Shown: positions 1 to 9,125, numbered from the stretch's first letter. The stretch: DNA of 54,795 bases from an uncultured Muribaculaceae bacterium (GCA_910576775.1 CAJTJV010000018.1:1-54795), one strand, 5' to 3'. Numbers and translations: made by a program. The notes: generated by a model not told the origin, from the letters alone.

Positions 1-243
1 CCGCCGTTAAGTCCCGAGCCGAAAAAATATAGGGCTATTCAGAACGAAGAATTTTGCACTTCGTTATTGAATCTCCGATGTTTTTAAACATACTATAAAA
101 GAGGCTGCGCCTATTTTGACACAGCCTCAGAGGAGAGGCTAATTCTTTCGGTCTTTGACTTTTATAATGAAGTCAGAAAAATGCCGCTCTTTATCACTAT
201 AACATATCATTGGATACTATTGTTTACAGATATGTTTATTATT
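1..243. other. Gene-free stretch downstream of nhaA
   Basis: No convincing coding region is visible. It holds an inverted repeat (AACGAAG at 43-49, CTTCGTT at 59-65) and the terminator-like hairpin listed separately. The rest is AT-rich spacer. Confidence 0.5.
98..131 (-). terminator. Rho-independent terminator, minus strand
   Basis: On the minus strand a GAGGCTG stem (plus-strand arms 101-107 and 122-128) is followed by TTTTATAG. It lies about 115 bases past the nhaA stop, so it most likely ends the maf-nhaA transcript. A related GAGGCTGTG hairpin occurs after the aspartate decarboxylase gene. Confidence 0.6.
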
Positions 244-1677
244 TTAATCACTTTCTACTGTACCCGGTGCTATTCCGTGGGGCAGAGTAAGATGTAGCCA
301 AACAAATGCTATCAGACCGGCAAGTATCGAACCCACCACAATACCCAGTTTGGCTTGAGAGAGAATAGCCGCTTGAACCGGATTTGCCACATCGAAACTA
401 AGTGTGGCAATAAATATTGACACGGTGAACCCTATCCCACCGAGCATCGCCATCGACGACATCATATGCCAGTCGGCATGCGCAGGCATGGGAGCCAGGC
501 CGAGCTTCACAGTAAGCCAGGAGAATGATAGTATTCCGATAAATTTACCAAGCACAAGCCCAAGAATAATAGCAAGCGAAACACCTTCAAAGACTGTCAC
601 CGGGTTCATATCAAGCAAGAATATTCCGGCATTGGCAAATGCGAACAACGGTAATATAAAATCATTTACTACCGGGTGCAACGAATCCTCAAGGTCTTGT
701 AGAGGCGATATTACCTTGTCGGAAGCACTTTCCACCTCTTTAAGCCAGTTCATCTGTTCTTTGTCAAGAATCGTCTTTTTCTTTAATTCCTCTACAGTAT
801 CGTCTCCTTTAAAATTGGAAATTGAACGAATTATAATATTGATGTATTTACGTGGAGCAAACACCGGTGTTGCCGGTACACAGAACGCAACAAGGACACC
901 GGCAATTGTAGGATGTATCCCGGAGTTCAGAAACAGAAACCAGACAACACCTCCAAGCCCGAGATAGTATATCTTACTTTTAATGTGGAGAGCAGAACCG
1001 AGCAGCAACAACCCAAATATGATTGCCGCATAAACTAAAAACATAAATTCTATATGCTCTGAATAAAAAGCCGCAATAACTATGATACCACCTATGTCGT
1101 CGACAACGGCAAGAGTTGTAAGGAATATTTTCAACGAGACAGGAACTCGCTTACCCAACAATGCCAGGACACCGAGCGAAAACGCAATATCGGTAGCCAT
1201 TGGAATTGCGGCACCATTTGAATAATCTGTTCCCCGGCTTATAACCCAATATATGACAACCGGTACAATCATTCCCCCGACAGCCGCCAATATCGGTAAT
1301 AGAGCCTGTCGGAAAGATGACAATTCTCCGACAAGAATTTCCCTTTTGATTTCAAGTCCGATTGTAAAGAAGAATATCGCCATCAAGGCATCATTTATAA
1401 ATGACAATAATGTCATAGCATGACCATCATGGCTGAACAGATTAAAGTCCCCGATCTGCAGCCGTATTTCCTGATTCCAGAAATTAAAATAATCATTATT
1501 GATGCCGGGAATATTTGCTGCTATAAGAGCAAGTATTGTTGCTGCAAAAAGGATATTGCCACCCGTTGCATGACGTCTTAGCGCCTGACGGGCGGCAAAA
1601 AAGATTCCGTAGTCGAATATCGATTCAGAACTATCACCCCATTTTGGATGATTGCGATGCGATGAAACCTTTTTCAT
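244..1677 (-). CDS. nhaA: Na+/H+ antiporter NhaA
   Basis: Inner-membrane electrogenic sodium/proton antiporter that exports Na+ in exchange for protons, for pH and sodium homeostasis. The 477-residue product has about a dozen hydrophobic segments. Family hallmarks seen: FFTIGLEIKRE near residue 100, ATDIAFSLGVLALLGKR near 160, the VVDDIGG motif near 190 carrying the paired aspartates used in ion binding, and GGIGFTVSIF near 415. A charged insert around residues 290-325 (DDTVEELKKK onward) makes it longer than the roughly 390-residue E. coli protein; this kind of loop is common in NhaA homologues outside the enterics. It is the last gene of a minus-strand series, 58 bases after maf, with an inverted repeat just before its start. 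Confidence 0.95.
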   Translation of the reverse strand: MKKVSSHRNHPKWGDSSESIFDYGIFFAARQALRRHATGGNILFAATILALIAANIPGINNDYFNFWNQEIRLQIGDFNLFSHDGHAMTLLSFINDALMAIFFFTIGLEIKREILVGELSSFRQALLPILAAVGGMIVPVVIYWVISRGTDYSNGAAIPMATDIAFSLGVLALLGKRVPVSLKIFLTTLAVVDDIGGIIVIAAFYSEHIEFMFLVYAAIIFGLLLLGSALHIKSKIYYLGLGGVVWFLFLNSGIHPTIAGVLVAFCVPATPVFAPRKYINIIIRSISNFKGDDTVEELKKKTILDKEQMNWLKEVESASDKVISPLQDLEDSLHPVVNDFILPLFAFANAGIFLLDMNPVTVFEGVSLAIILGLVLGKFIGILSFSWLTVKLGLAPMPAHADWHMMSSMAMLGGIGFTVSIFIATLSFDVANPVQAAILSQAKLGIVVGSILAGLIAFVWLHLTLPHGIAPGTVESD

Positions 1678-1681
1678 GTGT

Positions 1682-1701
1682 GATAGTAAAATATTACTAT
1701 C
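1682..1701. promoter_or_regulatory. Inverted repeat just upstream of nhaA start
   Basis: GATAGTA (1682-1688) and TACTATC (1695-1701) are perfect 7-base arms around a 6-base AT spacer, ending five bases before the nhaA start codon at 1677. Nothing follows that would make it a terminator. It could be an operator or a leader hairpin controlling nhaA translation; function is inference. Confidence 0.35.
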
Positions 1702-1735
1702 AAAACATTCAATCGGCTCTTAATGTTTATACTTG

Positions 1736-2395
1736 CTAATCGAAAAAAGTTTTCAGACGGGTATAAAGCTTATGAAGAGGAAGCCCCATTACATTATAAA
1801 AACAACCGTCGATTCTGTCAATCGCGGCAGCGCCAATCCATTCCTGTATTCCATATGAACCGGCCTTATCCATGGGAGCGAATATATTCACATACCGTTC
1901 TATCTCATTTTCTGTAAGAGCAGCAAAATGCACATTGGTAGCCTCGCTGAACGTATCTTGTTTTTTACCGCCCCGAGAGCTAAGCGTTACACCTGTTACA
2001 ACTCTATGCTCTTTACCTGCAAGATTTCCGAGCATTCTCTTTGCATCTGAGGCATCCTCGGGTTTTCCAAGAACCTTCCCGTCAAGTATGACTACAGTAT
2101 CGGCTGTGATAATAAGCTCATTGTCAGTAAGAATATCGGAATACGCTTCTGCTTTGAGAACTGACAGATATTCAGGAATCTTCTCCGGTGATAAATTGGA
2201 GGGATATAACTCTTTGATATCTCGTTTCTCCGCAATTTTGAATGTCGGCATTATAAGCGACAACAATTCACGCCTTCTGGGAGAATTACTTGCAAGAAGG
2301 ACTTGGATATTCCGATAGATATCAGAGGGGTAGGGTACACTGATTTCAGGCTTCGGCTCTGCGGTACGCTTTGTAAAATCAATTTCGGCACTCAT
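1736..2395 (-). CDS. maf: Maf family nucleotide pyrophosphatase
   Basis: Maf-type nucleoside triphosphate pyrophosphatase, which hydrolyses dTTP/UTP and modified nucleotides to monophosphate and pyrophosphate in the cytosol. The N-terminal phosphate-binding signature LLASNSPRRREL is at residues 33-44, the catalytic ADTVV segment with GKVLGKP follows near residue 97, and KAGSYGIQE lies near residue 176. The 219 residues include about 30 extra N-terminal residues before the usual start of the fold; no later methionine gives a complete protein, so the upstream start is kept. Its ATG overlaps the stop of the preceding phosphatase gene by four bases, implying translational coupling. The substrate subtype (dTTP/UTP versus m7GTP) is not settled here. 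Confidence 0.9.
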   Translation of the reverse strand: MSAEIDFTKRTAEPKPEISVPYPSDIYRNIQVLLASNSPRRRELLSLIMPTFKIAEKRDIKELYPSNLSPEKIPEYLSVLKAEAYSDILTDNELIITADTVVILDGKVLGKPEDASDAKRMLGNLAGKEHRVVTGVTLSSRGGKKQDTFSEATNVHFAALTENEIERYVNIFAPMDKAGSYGIQEWIGAAAIDRIDGCFYNVMGLPLHKLYTRLKTFFD

Positions 2396-2919
2396 TGTCC
2401 AAAAGCCTTATCGTTTACCGGCCACACATTCCGTATTCTCAATATTTCCTCAAGAAGTTCGCGCCCAACGCCATAACCTCCATTAGCTACAGTTATATAT
2501 TTCGCAACCTCTTTTATTTCAGACACAGCATCTCGAGGAGCGACCGGTAAGCCGACTTTTTTCATAGGCTCCAGATCCGGAATATCATCTCCACAATATG
2601 CCACCTGTGCGTATGAAAGATTATACTTATCCATCCATTCATGTAGCCACGCAAGTTTATCGCCATTGCCAAGATACATATCCACAACCCCCATATTGGC
2701 AAAGCGCTTACGAACAGCAGGCGTATCAGCTCCGGAAATCAGAGCGATATGAATGCCTTCCTTTACAGCACGTACAATGGAATAACCATCACGCAGATTT
2801 GCCATTCTTCGAGGGACGCCATCATCTCCGAGTGGCACAACTGCCGGCGACAACACTCCGTCGATGTCGAATGCGACGCCCTTTATTAATTTCAAGTCGT
2901 AATTGATTCTACTCATCAT
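2392..2919 (-). CDS. HAD phosphatase, KdsC-like
   Basis: A 175-residue cap-less HAD-superfamily phosphatase resembling 3-deoxy-D-manno-octulosonate 8-phosphate phosphatase (KdsC), which releases phosphate in Kdo synthesis for lipopolysaccharide. Visible motifs: FDIDGVLSP (residues 17-25, with the nucleophile and acid/base aspartates), ISGAD near residue 60 (motif II), a conserved lysine near residue 84 and CGDDIPDLEPM near residue 108 (motif III). Length matches the KdsC family of about 170-190 residues. It sits three bases after the DUF2520 gene and overlaps maf by four bases. Kdo-8-phosphate is the best substrate guess, but a housekeeping role on another sugar phosphate cannot be excluded. 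Confidence 0.8.
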   Translation of the reverse strand: MMSRINYDLKLIKGVAFDIDGVLSPAVVPLGDDGVPRRMANLRDGYSIVRAVKEGIHIALISGADTPAVRKRFANMGVVDMYLGNGDKLAWLHEWMDKYNLSYAQVAYCGDDIPDLEPMKKVGLPVAPRDAVSEIKEVAKYITVANGGYGVGRELLEEILRIRNVWPVNDKAFGQ

Positions 2920-2922
2920 TAA

Positions 2923-3699
2923 TTATCTGAGATGGACATTATGCGATTCGACGATATATTCCGACATTATATCATAAATTCTTCTGTCTATACCTTCCAA
3001 ACCTTTGCGCTGTAGATCCATGACAGTTTCATCGCCACGCACAGCAGGCCCTGTCATGGCGGCAAACGGTCCTATCCTGAAAACCTTCTCAATAGTAGCT
3101 TCCACCAATGGCTTAACTGTATCCAAAGGATAGCCACTATCTGTCAGCACCTTATTTGTTATTTCGAGAAGCGCTACAATAAAATTGGACGAAAATACAC
3201 CCGCGATATGCAGACGGCGACGTTTGTCCGAATCTGCATGATGAACAATTCCGGAAATAGATAACGCAAGATTATCGAGAATCCCATAATCACTGCTATC
3301 GGCAGCTTCTGTAAAAAAAGGGACTGATTTCATATCCACTGGCGTGCCTTTTGAAAAAGTCTGTAAAGGATACAACACTCCGGTGCGTCTGCTAACAGGC
3401 AATAATGCTTCCTTAGGAACTGTACCGGAGGTGTGTACAACCAACGGATTATTATCCAAGGAACCGAGCATTGACACAACGTCGCTCAATGCATTATCAG
3501 CTATGCTAATAAGAACAATTTCGGGCCGGATATCCGCCACTTTTGCAAAATCAGAGCATGCACACGCACCGATTCTATCGGCAAGCCGGTAAGCGCTATC
3601 ATAATTGCGGCTGATTACCGTATGTATTCTGTCTTTGATAGCTCCGGCAATATGGGTGGCAACATTTCCGGAACCTATCAATACAATGTCGCGAACCAT
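2923..3699 (-). CDS. Rossmann-fold/DUF2520 protein
   Basis: A 258-residue predicted oxidoreductase-like protein with an N-terminal NAD(P)-binding Rossmann segment (IVLIGSGNVATHIA, residues 5-18) and a C-terminal helical DUF2520-type domain (HIAGVFSSNFIVALLEI near residue 165 and GPAVRGDE near 220). The architecture resembles F420-dependent NADP reductase and ketopantoate reductase-like proteins, but the family's reaction is not established. It lies between the nitroreductase and the KdsC-like phosphatase with 12- and 3-base gaps, so it is probably co-transcribed with them. Confidence 0.8.
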   Translation of the reverse strand: MVRDIVLIGSGNVATHIAGAIKDRIHTVISRNYDSAYRLADRIGACACSDFAKVADIRPEIVLISIADNALSDVVSMLGSLDNNPLVVHTSGTVPKEALLPVSRRTGVLYPLQTFSKGTPVDMKSVPFFTEAADSSDYGILDNLALSISGIVHHADSDKRRRLHIAGVFSSNFIVALLEITNKVLTDSGYPLDTVKPLVEATIEKVFRIGPFAAMTGPAVRGDETVMDLQRKGLEGIDRRIYDIMSEYIVESHNVHLR

Positions 3700-3711
3700 A
3701 TCGAAATATCC

Positions 3712-4248
3712 TTACAGGTCGTTACGCCAAGAACCAATGTGCACTTTCTCCCATAACAGCTTTGATGGGTCTACAGGCTTGCGAGTCTCTGCCGAATGTC
3801 CGAAAGTCATGATACATTCAACTACCATTTCATTAGGTATTCCAAGCATTTCGCGTACGTAGTTTTCCGACGGTTCTCCATTCTCTTGCTCGCGGCCGCG
3901 AACCTGAATCCAACAGGAACCGATACCAAGTGCGGCAGCCTGGAGATGCATGAACATTGCCGCGCATGTGGCATCTTCTATAAATGCCTCACTCTTTTCC
4001 GGCGAAGAGGTAACGACAACCGCAAGAGGTGCTGTTTTAAGACTCACAGCATATGACGGCTTAAGACATTCAAGACGTGTGATAATCTCTCGATCCTCAA
4101 CTACGACAAATTGCCATGAACGCATATTCTTCGAAGATGGTGCAAGCAGAGCTGCCTCAAGGATTGTTTTCACATCTTCAGCATCAATCGGTTCGTCAGT
4201 ATAACGACGAATGCTATGACGCTGTAATAAAATCTCATGTAATGTCAT
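3712..4248 (-). CDS. Nitroreductase family protein
   Basis: A 178-residue FMN-dependent nitroreductase-fold protein. The N-terminal FMN-phosphate-binding signature RHSIRRYTDEPID is at residues 10-22, followed by LLAPSSKNMRSWQFVVV (residues 33-49). The central ALGIGSCWIQVRG and the C-terminal GIPNEMVVECIMTFGHS segments are typical of the family. Such proteins use NAD(P)H to reduce quinones, nitro compounds or flavins; the physiological substrate cannot be read from sequence. It is followed within 12 bases by the DUF2520 gene and preceded by the HU/SPOR gene. Confidence 0.9.
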   Translation of the reverse strand: MTLHEILLQRHSIRRYTDEPIDAEDVKTILEAALLAPSSKNMRSWQFVVVEDREIITRLECLKPSYAVSLKTAPLAVVVTSSPEKSEAFIEDATCAAMFMHLQAAALGIGSCWIQVRGREQENGEPSENYVREMLGIPNEMVVECIMTFGHSAETRKPVDPSKLLWEKVHIGSWRNDL

Positions 4249-4286
4249 AATCAGTAATCTTTATACAAAATATCTTGCGACGGATA

Positions 4287-5297
4287 TCATCGCTTGCAAA
4301 CCCATGCGGAAGGATAGTGCTTGAAAAGTCCGGCATCTCTGGCATCTTTCAAAAGTCCATCGTATGTATCTCCCTCCATTGCGTATACACGGTATCTCCC
4401 GTCCTTGGCAAGAAGCGACAAAGTTCTATCTGTACTTTCGATAAAAAGCCGGGCTTCAGCTTCAGTAGCAAGAGATGCTACCACCAAACAATATTCAGCC
4501 TCATTATTAGCTTGCTCAACAATTCTAACGTCACAAACCTCCGAAATGTTTTCCACGTCAGTGATATCGGATGAAACTTTTGGAGTCTCTACGTCACAGG
4601 ATGCATCGGCCGGAGTGTTGAATACAAGTACAAGAGCAGGATCTGTATCTTTTGTATAGTTTCCTACAAATTTTGGTTCCACATGCGTAATTTGCTCACC
4701 GACAAGAGTTGCTTGCGACGATGGCACCCTATTGTTCGGCAATCGTGTAAATACAAATGCTAGAACTGCAAGGATTGCAATGGCGGCCGCACTGGACGCC
4801 GTACGTCGCAAAGACCGGAGGAATTCCTCTCGTTTTTCTTCTGTATCGGCATAAGTTGGCAACGGCTTCTTGTTCTCTACGGTTTTATCCAGAGGTAATA
4901 ACTCAATCGCGGGGTAAAGGCAACCGGGAATATGAAGATCTGAAGCTTGTATAAACTCTAATTCCCCATTACTTTCACTAAGTAAACCTAAATTGTTGAT
5001 TTCAAATACCGAATCTTTTTCAATTTTATGATGAATAGAATCAATATCCGCCGACATGATATCATGAGCCGTTTTGCAATCAATAATTTCCTTTCTTGCT
5101 ATTGAAGAAACAAGTTGATCGCAAGTTTTGGAACCACATAACTCAGAATCAAGAGACACAGCAACCCCCGGAGCTTTAAGAATCTTCCCATCAAAACATG
5201 CCGGAATGTAATGGCTACATAGAGCACCAATTCCTGGCACCTCCACATATCCATTTTTATAAAGAAGGTGGATTATATGTCGCTCAGTTCTATTCAT
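4287..5297 (-). CDS. HU-CCDC81 / SPOR domain membrane protein
   Basis: A 336-residue Bacteroidetes protein with an N-terminal HU-CCDC81-like region (residues 1-about 130, opening MNRTERHIIHLLYKNGYVEV), one transmembrane segment (AAAIAILAVLAFVFTRL, about residues 165-182), an acidic linker, and a C-terminal SPOR-like domain (residues about 265-336, including YCLVVASLATEAEARLFI). SPOR domains bind denuded peptidoglycan glycans at division sites, so a cytoplasm-to-periplasm link between DNA or filaments and septal wall is plausible, but this is inferred from domains. An in-frame ATG at 5405 was rejected because it would extend the protein through the terminator hairpin. A TAATTTTG box at 5306-5313 would give an almost leaderless message. 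Confidence 0.8.
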   Translation of the reverse strand: MNRTERHIIHLLYKNGYVEVPGIGALCSHYIPACFDGKILKAPGVAVSLDSELCGSKTCDQLVSSIARKEIIDCKTAHDIMSADIDSIHHKIEKDSVFEINNLGLLSESNGELEFIQASDLHIPGCLYPAIELLPLDKTVENKKPLPTYADTEEKREEFLRSLRRTASSAAAIAILAVLAFVFTRLPNNRVPSSQATLVGEQITHVEPKFVGNYTKDTDPALVLVFNTPADASCDVETPKVSSDITDVENISEVCDVRIVEQANNEAEYCLVVASLATEAEARLFIESTDRTLSLLAKDGRYRVYAMEGDTYDGLLKDARDAGLFKHYPSAWVCKR

Positions 5298-5344
5298 TGC
5301 TGATACAAAATTAATAATTTTTTTCAATATCGTAGCAACCTGAC

Positions 5345-5380
5345 AATAAAAAAGTGTCCGATGTTTATTCACCGGACACT
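5345..5380 (-). terminator. Rho-independent terminator after acyl-CoA dehydrogenase gene
   Basis: Perfect 8-base arms AGTGTCCG (5353-5360) and CGGACACT (5373-5380), 12-base loop, followed on the minus strand by a TTTTTTATTG run. It ends the etfB-etfA-acd transcript. Confidence 0.85.
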
Positions 5381-5401
5381 CTATTGCTTTATAACTTATT
5401 A

Positions 5402-7105
5402 TCATTCGATACCGTATGCGGCCAAATCTTCATCCTTGAAATTACGGATAAAATCGATATGATCCGCACATAGAGCCTGAGTCATTTTGGTGTAAACTGT
5501 TGCGGTCTTCTCAAAACCCTCATCTACTTTTGCGCTCTGTAACAGAAGATACGACATAATGATCGAGCCGGCCATTTCCACAAGGCGACGGGCCATGAAA
5601 TCAAGAAGCTTCTGGTTACCATTCTCTGTTACCTTTGCAATTGCCTCTTCATAAAGAGCAGTCTGAGCCTTGAGCATTTCGGCCATAGGAGCAAGGTTTC
5701 CACCAAAACCATCGGCCTGATAACTCTCAATCAGTTTGGTATATGTACCGGTTGTGACGTGACGAATTGCAGCTACGACTTGCAGCTGAGTAGTGCCTTC
5801 GTAAATGGATGTTATACGCGCATCACGATAAATCCGTTCACATGCATAATCCTTCATAAAGCCGGAACCGCCATGAATCTGAATGCAATCATATGCATTC
5901 TGATTGCAATATTCGCTACCGAGACCTTTTGCAAGAGGAGTAAGGGCATCGGCAAGACGGCTGTAATGTTTCATTTCAGCACGTTCGTCTTCGGTAAGCT
6001 TACGTTCACGTGCGATATCTTCGTAAATCTTATACATATCTACGAAACGGGATGTCTCATAGAGTAGTGCACGCGAAGCATCAAGCTTTGCTTTCATAAC
6101 CGAAAGAATTTCGGAAACGGCAGGGAATTCAATAATTGCCTTCCCGAACTGACGACGCTCTTCTGCATATTGTTTGGCCTCACGATAAGCAATTTCGCTA
6201 ACACCCACACTCTGAGCGGCAATTCCGAGACGTGCTCCGTTCATAAGAGCCATCACATACTTGATGAGACCCATACGACGCGAACCACAAAGTTCTGCCG
6301 GTGCATTCTTATATACGAGTTCGCAAGTAGGGGAGCCTTTGATACCCATTTTGTTCTCTATGCGACGTACAGTTACACCTCCGTTGCGTTTGTCATATAT
6401 GAACATCGAAAGGCCGCGTCCGTCTTTGGTTCCTTCCTCCGAACGGGCAAGTACCAGGTGGATATCGCTGTCACCGTTAGTAATGAAGCGTTTAACACCA
6501 TTGAGTACCCATGTACCATCCTCTTTTTGAGTAGCTTTCAGCATTACGCTCTGAAGGTCAGAGCCTGCATCTGGCTCGGTGAGGTCCATCGACATTGTCT
6601 CACCTTCACAAACGCGAGGAATGTATTTTGCCCGTTGTTCCTCACTGCCGAATTCATAGAGAGTTTCGGCACAATCCTGCAATCCCCATAGGTTTTCAAA
6701 ACCAGTATCGGCACGGCTGACGATTTCAGCCGCCATTATGTAAGGAGTGATTGGGAAATTGAGGCCTCCGAAACGACGGGGCATAGCCATACCCATGAGA
6801 CCTGCCTTACGGCATACATCAAGGTTATCGACGGTCTTGTCAGCATAATAGGCACGACCATTGCTACAGGAAGCACCCTGATGATCAACATCTTCGGCGT
6901 TTTCTGCAATTGTAGTGCCACAAATCTCGCCAACAACTTCAAGAACCTTCTCGTAGTTGTCCATCGCGTCGGCGTAATCGGTCGGCGCAAAGTCGTATTT
7001 TTCAGCCTCTGTGAAATTACGTTCTTTCAGAGCAACTATCTTCTGCATCAATGGATGATGTAGATGGTGCTTCAAGTCGTGATTATCTGTATAGAAATTA
7101 GCCAT
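5402..7105 (-). CDS. Acyl-CoA dehydrogenase
   Basis: FAD-dependent acyl-CoA dehydrogenase that oxidises acyl-CoA to 2-enoyl-CoA and passes electrons to the EtfAB encoded just upstream; with reversed flow such complexes reduce enoyl-CoA. At 567 residues it is longer than the typical 380-residue enzyme. The long type has an insert in the helical C-terminal part and an extra C-terminal helical region, as seen here after about residue 450. Visible motifs: MSMDLTEPDAGSDLQS near residue 170, LNGVKRFITNGD near 200, ERRQFGKAIIEFPA near 315, and QIHGGSGFMKDYACERIYRDARITSIYEGTTQLQ (shown as separate blocks near residue 410-445) with the conserved YEGT. Third gene of the etfB-etfA-acd operon and followed by a clear terminator. 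Confidence 0.93.
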   Translation of the reverse strand: MANFYTDNHDLKHHLHHPLMQKIVALKERNFTEAEKYDFAPTDYADAMDNYEKVLEVVGEICGTTIAENAEDVDHQGASCSNGRAYYADKTVDNLDVCRKAGLMGMAMPRRFGGLNFPITPYIMAAEIVSRADTGFENLWGLQDCAETLYEFGSEEQRAKYIPRVCEGETMSMDLTEPDAGSDLQSVMLKATQKEDGTWVLNGVKRFITNGDSDIHLVLARSEEGTKDGRGLSMFIYDKRNGGVTVRRIENKMGIKGSPTCELVYKNAPAELCGSRRMGLIKYVMALMNGARLGIAAQSVGVSEIAYREAKQYAEERRQFGKAIIEFPAVSEILSVMKAKLDASRALLYETSRFVDMYKIYEDIARERKLTEDERAEMKHYSRLADALTPLAKGLGSEYCNQNAYDCIQIHGGSGFMKDYACERIYRDARITSIYEGTTQLQVVAAIRHVTTGTYTKLIESYQADGFGGNLAPMAEMLKAQTALYEEAIAKVTENGNQKLLDFMARRLVEMAGSIIMSYLLLQSAKVDEGFEKTATVYTKMTQALCADHIDFIRNFKDEDLAAYGIE

Positions 7106-7116
7106 GATTTTAGGGC

Positions 7117-8145
7117 TTACTTAGAGTTTTTCTTGTAATATTTGATAAGCTTCGGCACGATATCCTCCATATTACCGGTAATGACATAATCGGCAATAGC
7201 ATTGATTGGAGCATTCGGGTCATTATTGATCGAGAGAATTATTGAACTCTCCTGCATACCGGCAATATGCTGAATCTGTCCGGAAATACCACAGGCTATG
7301 TAAAGCTTGGGGCGCACGGTAACACCTGTCTGTCCAATCTGTCGTTCGTGCTCAATAAAACCTGCATCTACCGCAGCTCGCGAGGCACCGACTTCAGCAC
7401 CCAATGTTTCGGCAAGGTCGAAAAGAAGCTGGAAATTCTCTTTACTTCCAACTCCATAACCACCGGCAACGATAATGGGAGAATTTTTGATATTAACTTT
7501 CGACTTTTCAATATGGCGGTCGATAATCTCAACACAGAAATCAGCGGGATCTGTATATTTGTTTGCTTCGAGATTGATAACTTCCCCGGTATGATTTGCA
7601 TCGAAAATCTCTTTCTTCATCACTCCCTCGCGTACCGTTGCCATCTGGGGACGACATTCGGGATTGACAATTGTGGCAACGATATTGCCGCCAAATGCCG
7701 GACGAATCTGATACAGCAACTCAGTATATTCCTTTCCTGTCTTAGGATCTTTGTGGTCGCCGATTTCAAGAGACGTACAATCAGCTGTAAGACCGCTGTG
7801 AAGGCAAGAACTAACACGAGGACCGAGATCGCGACCTATACAGGTGGCACCCATAAGGCAAATCTGAGGTTTTATTTCCTTGAAAAGATTAATTAGAATC
7901 GCCGCATGGGGATTAGACGTATATGGATACAACTTTGCATCTTCCACCTTATAGACTACATCCGCGCCATAAGGGAAAATCTGCTTCTCGATTCCTTCTA
8001 GCTTGTCTCCGATTACAAGAGCTTCGAGTTTGACGCCCAACCGGTCGGCAAGCACACGTCCTTTGGTAAGTAACTCAAGACTGACGTCGGCAACGCGACC
8101 ATCGTCGTATTCACAGTATACTATGAGGTTGTTGTTATCTGCCAT
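7117..8145 (-). CDS. etfA: Electron transfer flavoprotein alpha subunit
   Basis: EtfA/FixB, the FAD-binding subunit of the electron-transfer flavoprotein, linking acyl-CoA dehydrogenases to the respiratory chain or to other acceptors. The 342-residue product starting MADNNNLIVYCEYDDGRV has an N-terminal alpha/beta domain and the C-terminal FAD domain signature: PIIVAGGYGVGSKENFQLL, LGAEVGASRAAVDAGF, QIGQTGVTVRPKLYIACGISG and SIILSINNDPNAPI. The start at 8145 is preferred; an ATG at 8175 would add ten residues absent from the family and overlap the etfB stop. It sits between etfB and the acyl-CoA dehydrogenase, so the three products likely work together. Confidence 0.95.
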   Translation of the reverse strand: MADNNNLIVYCEYDDGRVADVSLELLTKGRVLADRLGVKLEALVIGDKLEGIEKQIFPYGADVVYKVEDAKLYPYTSNPHAAILINLFKEIKPQICLMGATCIGRDLGPRVSSCLHSGLTADCTSLEIGDHKDPKTGKEYTELLYQIRPAFGGNIVATIVNPECRPQMATVREGVMKKEIFDANHTGEVINLEANKYTDPADFCVEIIDRHIEKSKVNIKNSPIIVAGGYGVGSKENFQLLFDLAETLGAEVGASRAAVDAGFIEHERQIGQTGVTVRPKLYIACGISGQIQHIAGMQESSIILSINNDPNAPINAIADYVITGNMEDIVPKLIKYYKKNSK

Positions 8146-8174
8146 TTTGTGATAATGATTTATAATGGGCGACA

Positions 8175-9047
8175 TCAGCCTATTGTGTGGTTTGCAATAA
8201 GATCCTTAATCAAATTCTCAATCTGTTCGTCATTGTTTTCAAGACAAAGACTTTCTTTGGCAGTGAAAACAACATTCTCAACAGTCTTAACCTTTGTAGG
8301 TGAACCGGCAAGTCCGATTTGTTCAGGATCTGCCTCAACAAATGCTGCACCCCATTCGGCAATCTGGAGTTCCGGATTTGCATTCACCATAGATACGACA
8401 TTTTCCGGAAGCTTTGCAAGCTCGGAAGGAGACGCAGCACGTTTGAATTTCATAACACGTTTTGCATTGCGTGGACGGCATTCCGCAGCAGAACCGTTAA
8501 CAGTCACTACGCAAGGCATGGGAGCGCATACTGTCTCAACACCATGCTCGAGGCGACGTTTTACAATCACTTTGCCATCCTTTATTTCCAATATTTCTTC
8601 TGCGTATGTAACCTGAGGCAAACCAAGTTTTTCAGCAATCTGAGGTCCAACCTGTGCGGTATCACCATCGATTGCCTGACGTCCACCAAGTATCAAGTCA
8701 TAATTTCCGTGTTTTTTAACAGCCTGCGCGAGCGAGTAAGATGTTGCGAGAGTATCTGCTCCGCCAAGGGCGCGGTCTGTAAGAACGATACCACAATCGG
8801 CACCTCGATAGATAGCTTCGCGAACAATCTCAGCTGCGCGGGGAAGGCCCATGGTAAGAAGAGTTACTGTACTTCCAGGGTGTCCGTCTTTAAGCCGAAG
8901 CGCCTGTTCAAGCGCATTGAGATCCTCCGGATTGAAAATCGCGGGGAGGGCAGCGCGGTTGATTGTACCGTCTTCCTTCATGGCATCTTTGCCCACATTA
9001 CGGGTGTCCGGCACCTGTTTTGCAAGTACAATGATGTTCAAACTCAT
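8175..9047 (-). CDS. etfB: Electron transfer flavoprotein beta subunit
   Basis: EtfB/FixA, 290 residues, partner of EtfA. It opens with MSLNIIVLAKQVPDT, the usual N-terminus, and shows RLKDGHPGSTVTLLTMG, GADCGIVLTDRALGGADTLATSYSLA and LGGRQAIDGDTAQVGPQIAE, which form the nucleotide-binding side of the ETF. First gene of the operon, with a well-spaced Bacteroidetes promoter 48 bases upstream. Whether this ETF bifurcates electrons cannot be told from sequence alone. Confidence 0.95.
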   Translation of the reverse strand: MSLNIIVLAKQVPDTRNVGKDAMKEDGTINRAALPAIFNPEDLNALEQALRLKDGHPGSTVTLLTMGLPRAAEIVREAIYRGADCGIVLTDRALGGADTLATSYSLAQAVKKHGNYDLILGGRQAIDGDTAQVGPQIAEKLGLPQVTYAEEILEIKDGKVIVKRRLEHGVETVCAPMPCVVTVNGSAAECRPRNAKRVMKFKRAASPSELAKLPENVVSMVNANPELQIAEWGAAFVEADPEQIGLAGSPTKVKTVENVVFTAKESLCLENNDEQIENLIKDLIANHTIG

Positions 9048-9094
9048 GATAACAGTAATTTATAATTATTAATTTTTTATTCGTGTTTGGTATG

Positions 9095-9125
9095 CAAAAG
9101 TAATGCTTTTTAGTTTGCATTCAAA
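9095..9125 (-). promoter_or_regulatory. Promoter of etfB operon
   Basis: On the minus strand a TACTTTTG -7 box (plus-strand CAAAAGTA 9095-9102) with a TTTTTG -33 element 19 bases upstream (CAAAAA at 9122). This matches the Bacteroidetes primary sigma consensus. Confidence 0.7.

Noticed and set aside
5402..9047. Butyrate-forming bcd-etf complex
   Set aside because: No thiolase, 3-hydroxybutyryl-CoA dehydrogenase or crotonase gene is in the window; the acyl-CoA dehydrogenase is the long type, so butyrate synthesis is not supported here.
7267..9065. Long plus-strand open frames opposite etfA and etfB
   Set aside because: They are shadows of conserved minus-strand genes, with no promoter and no family features.
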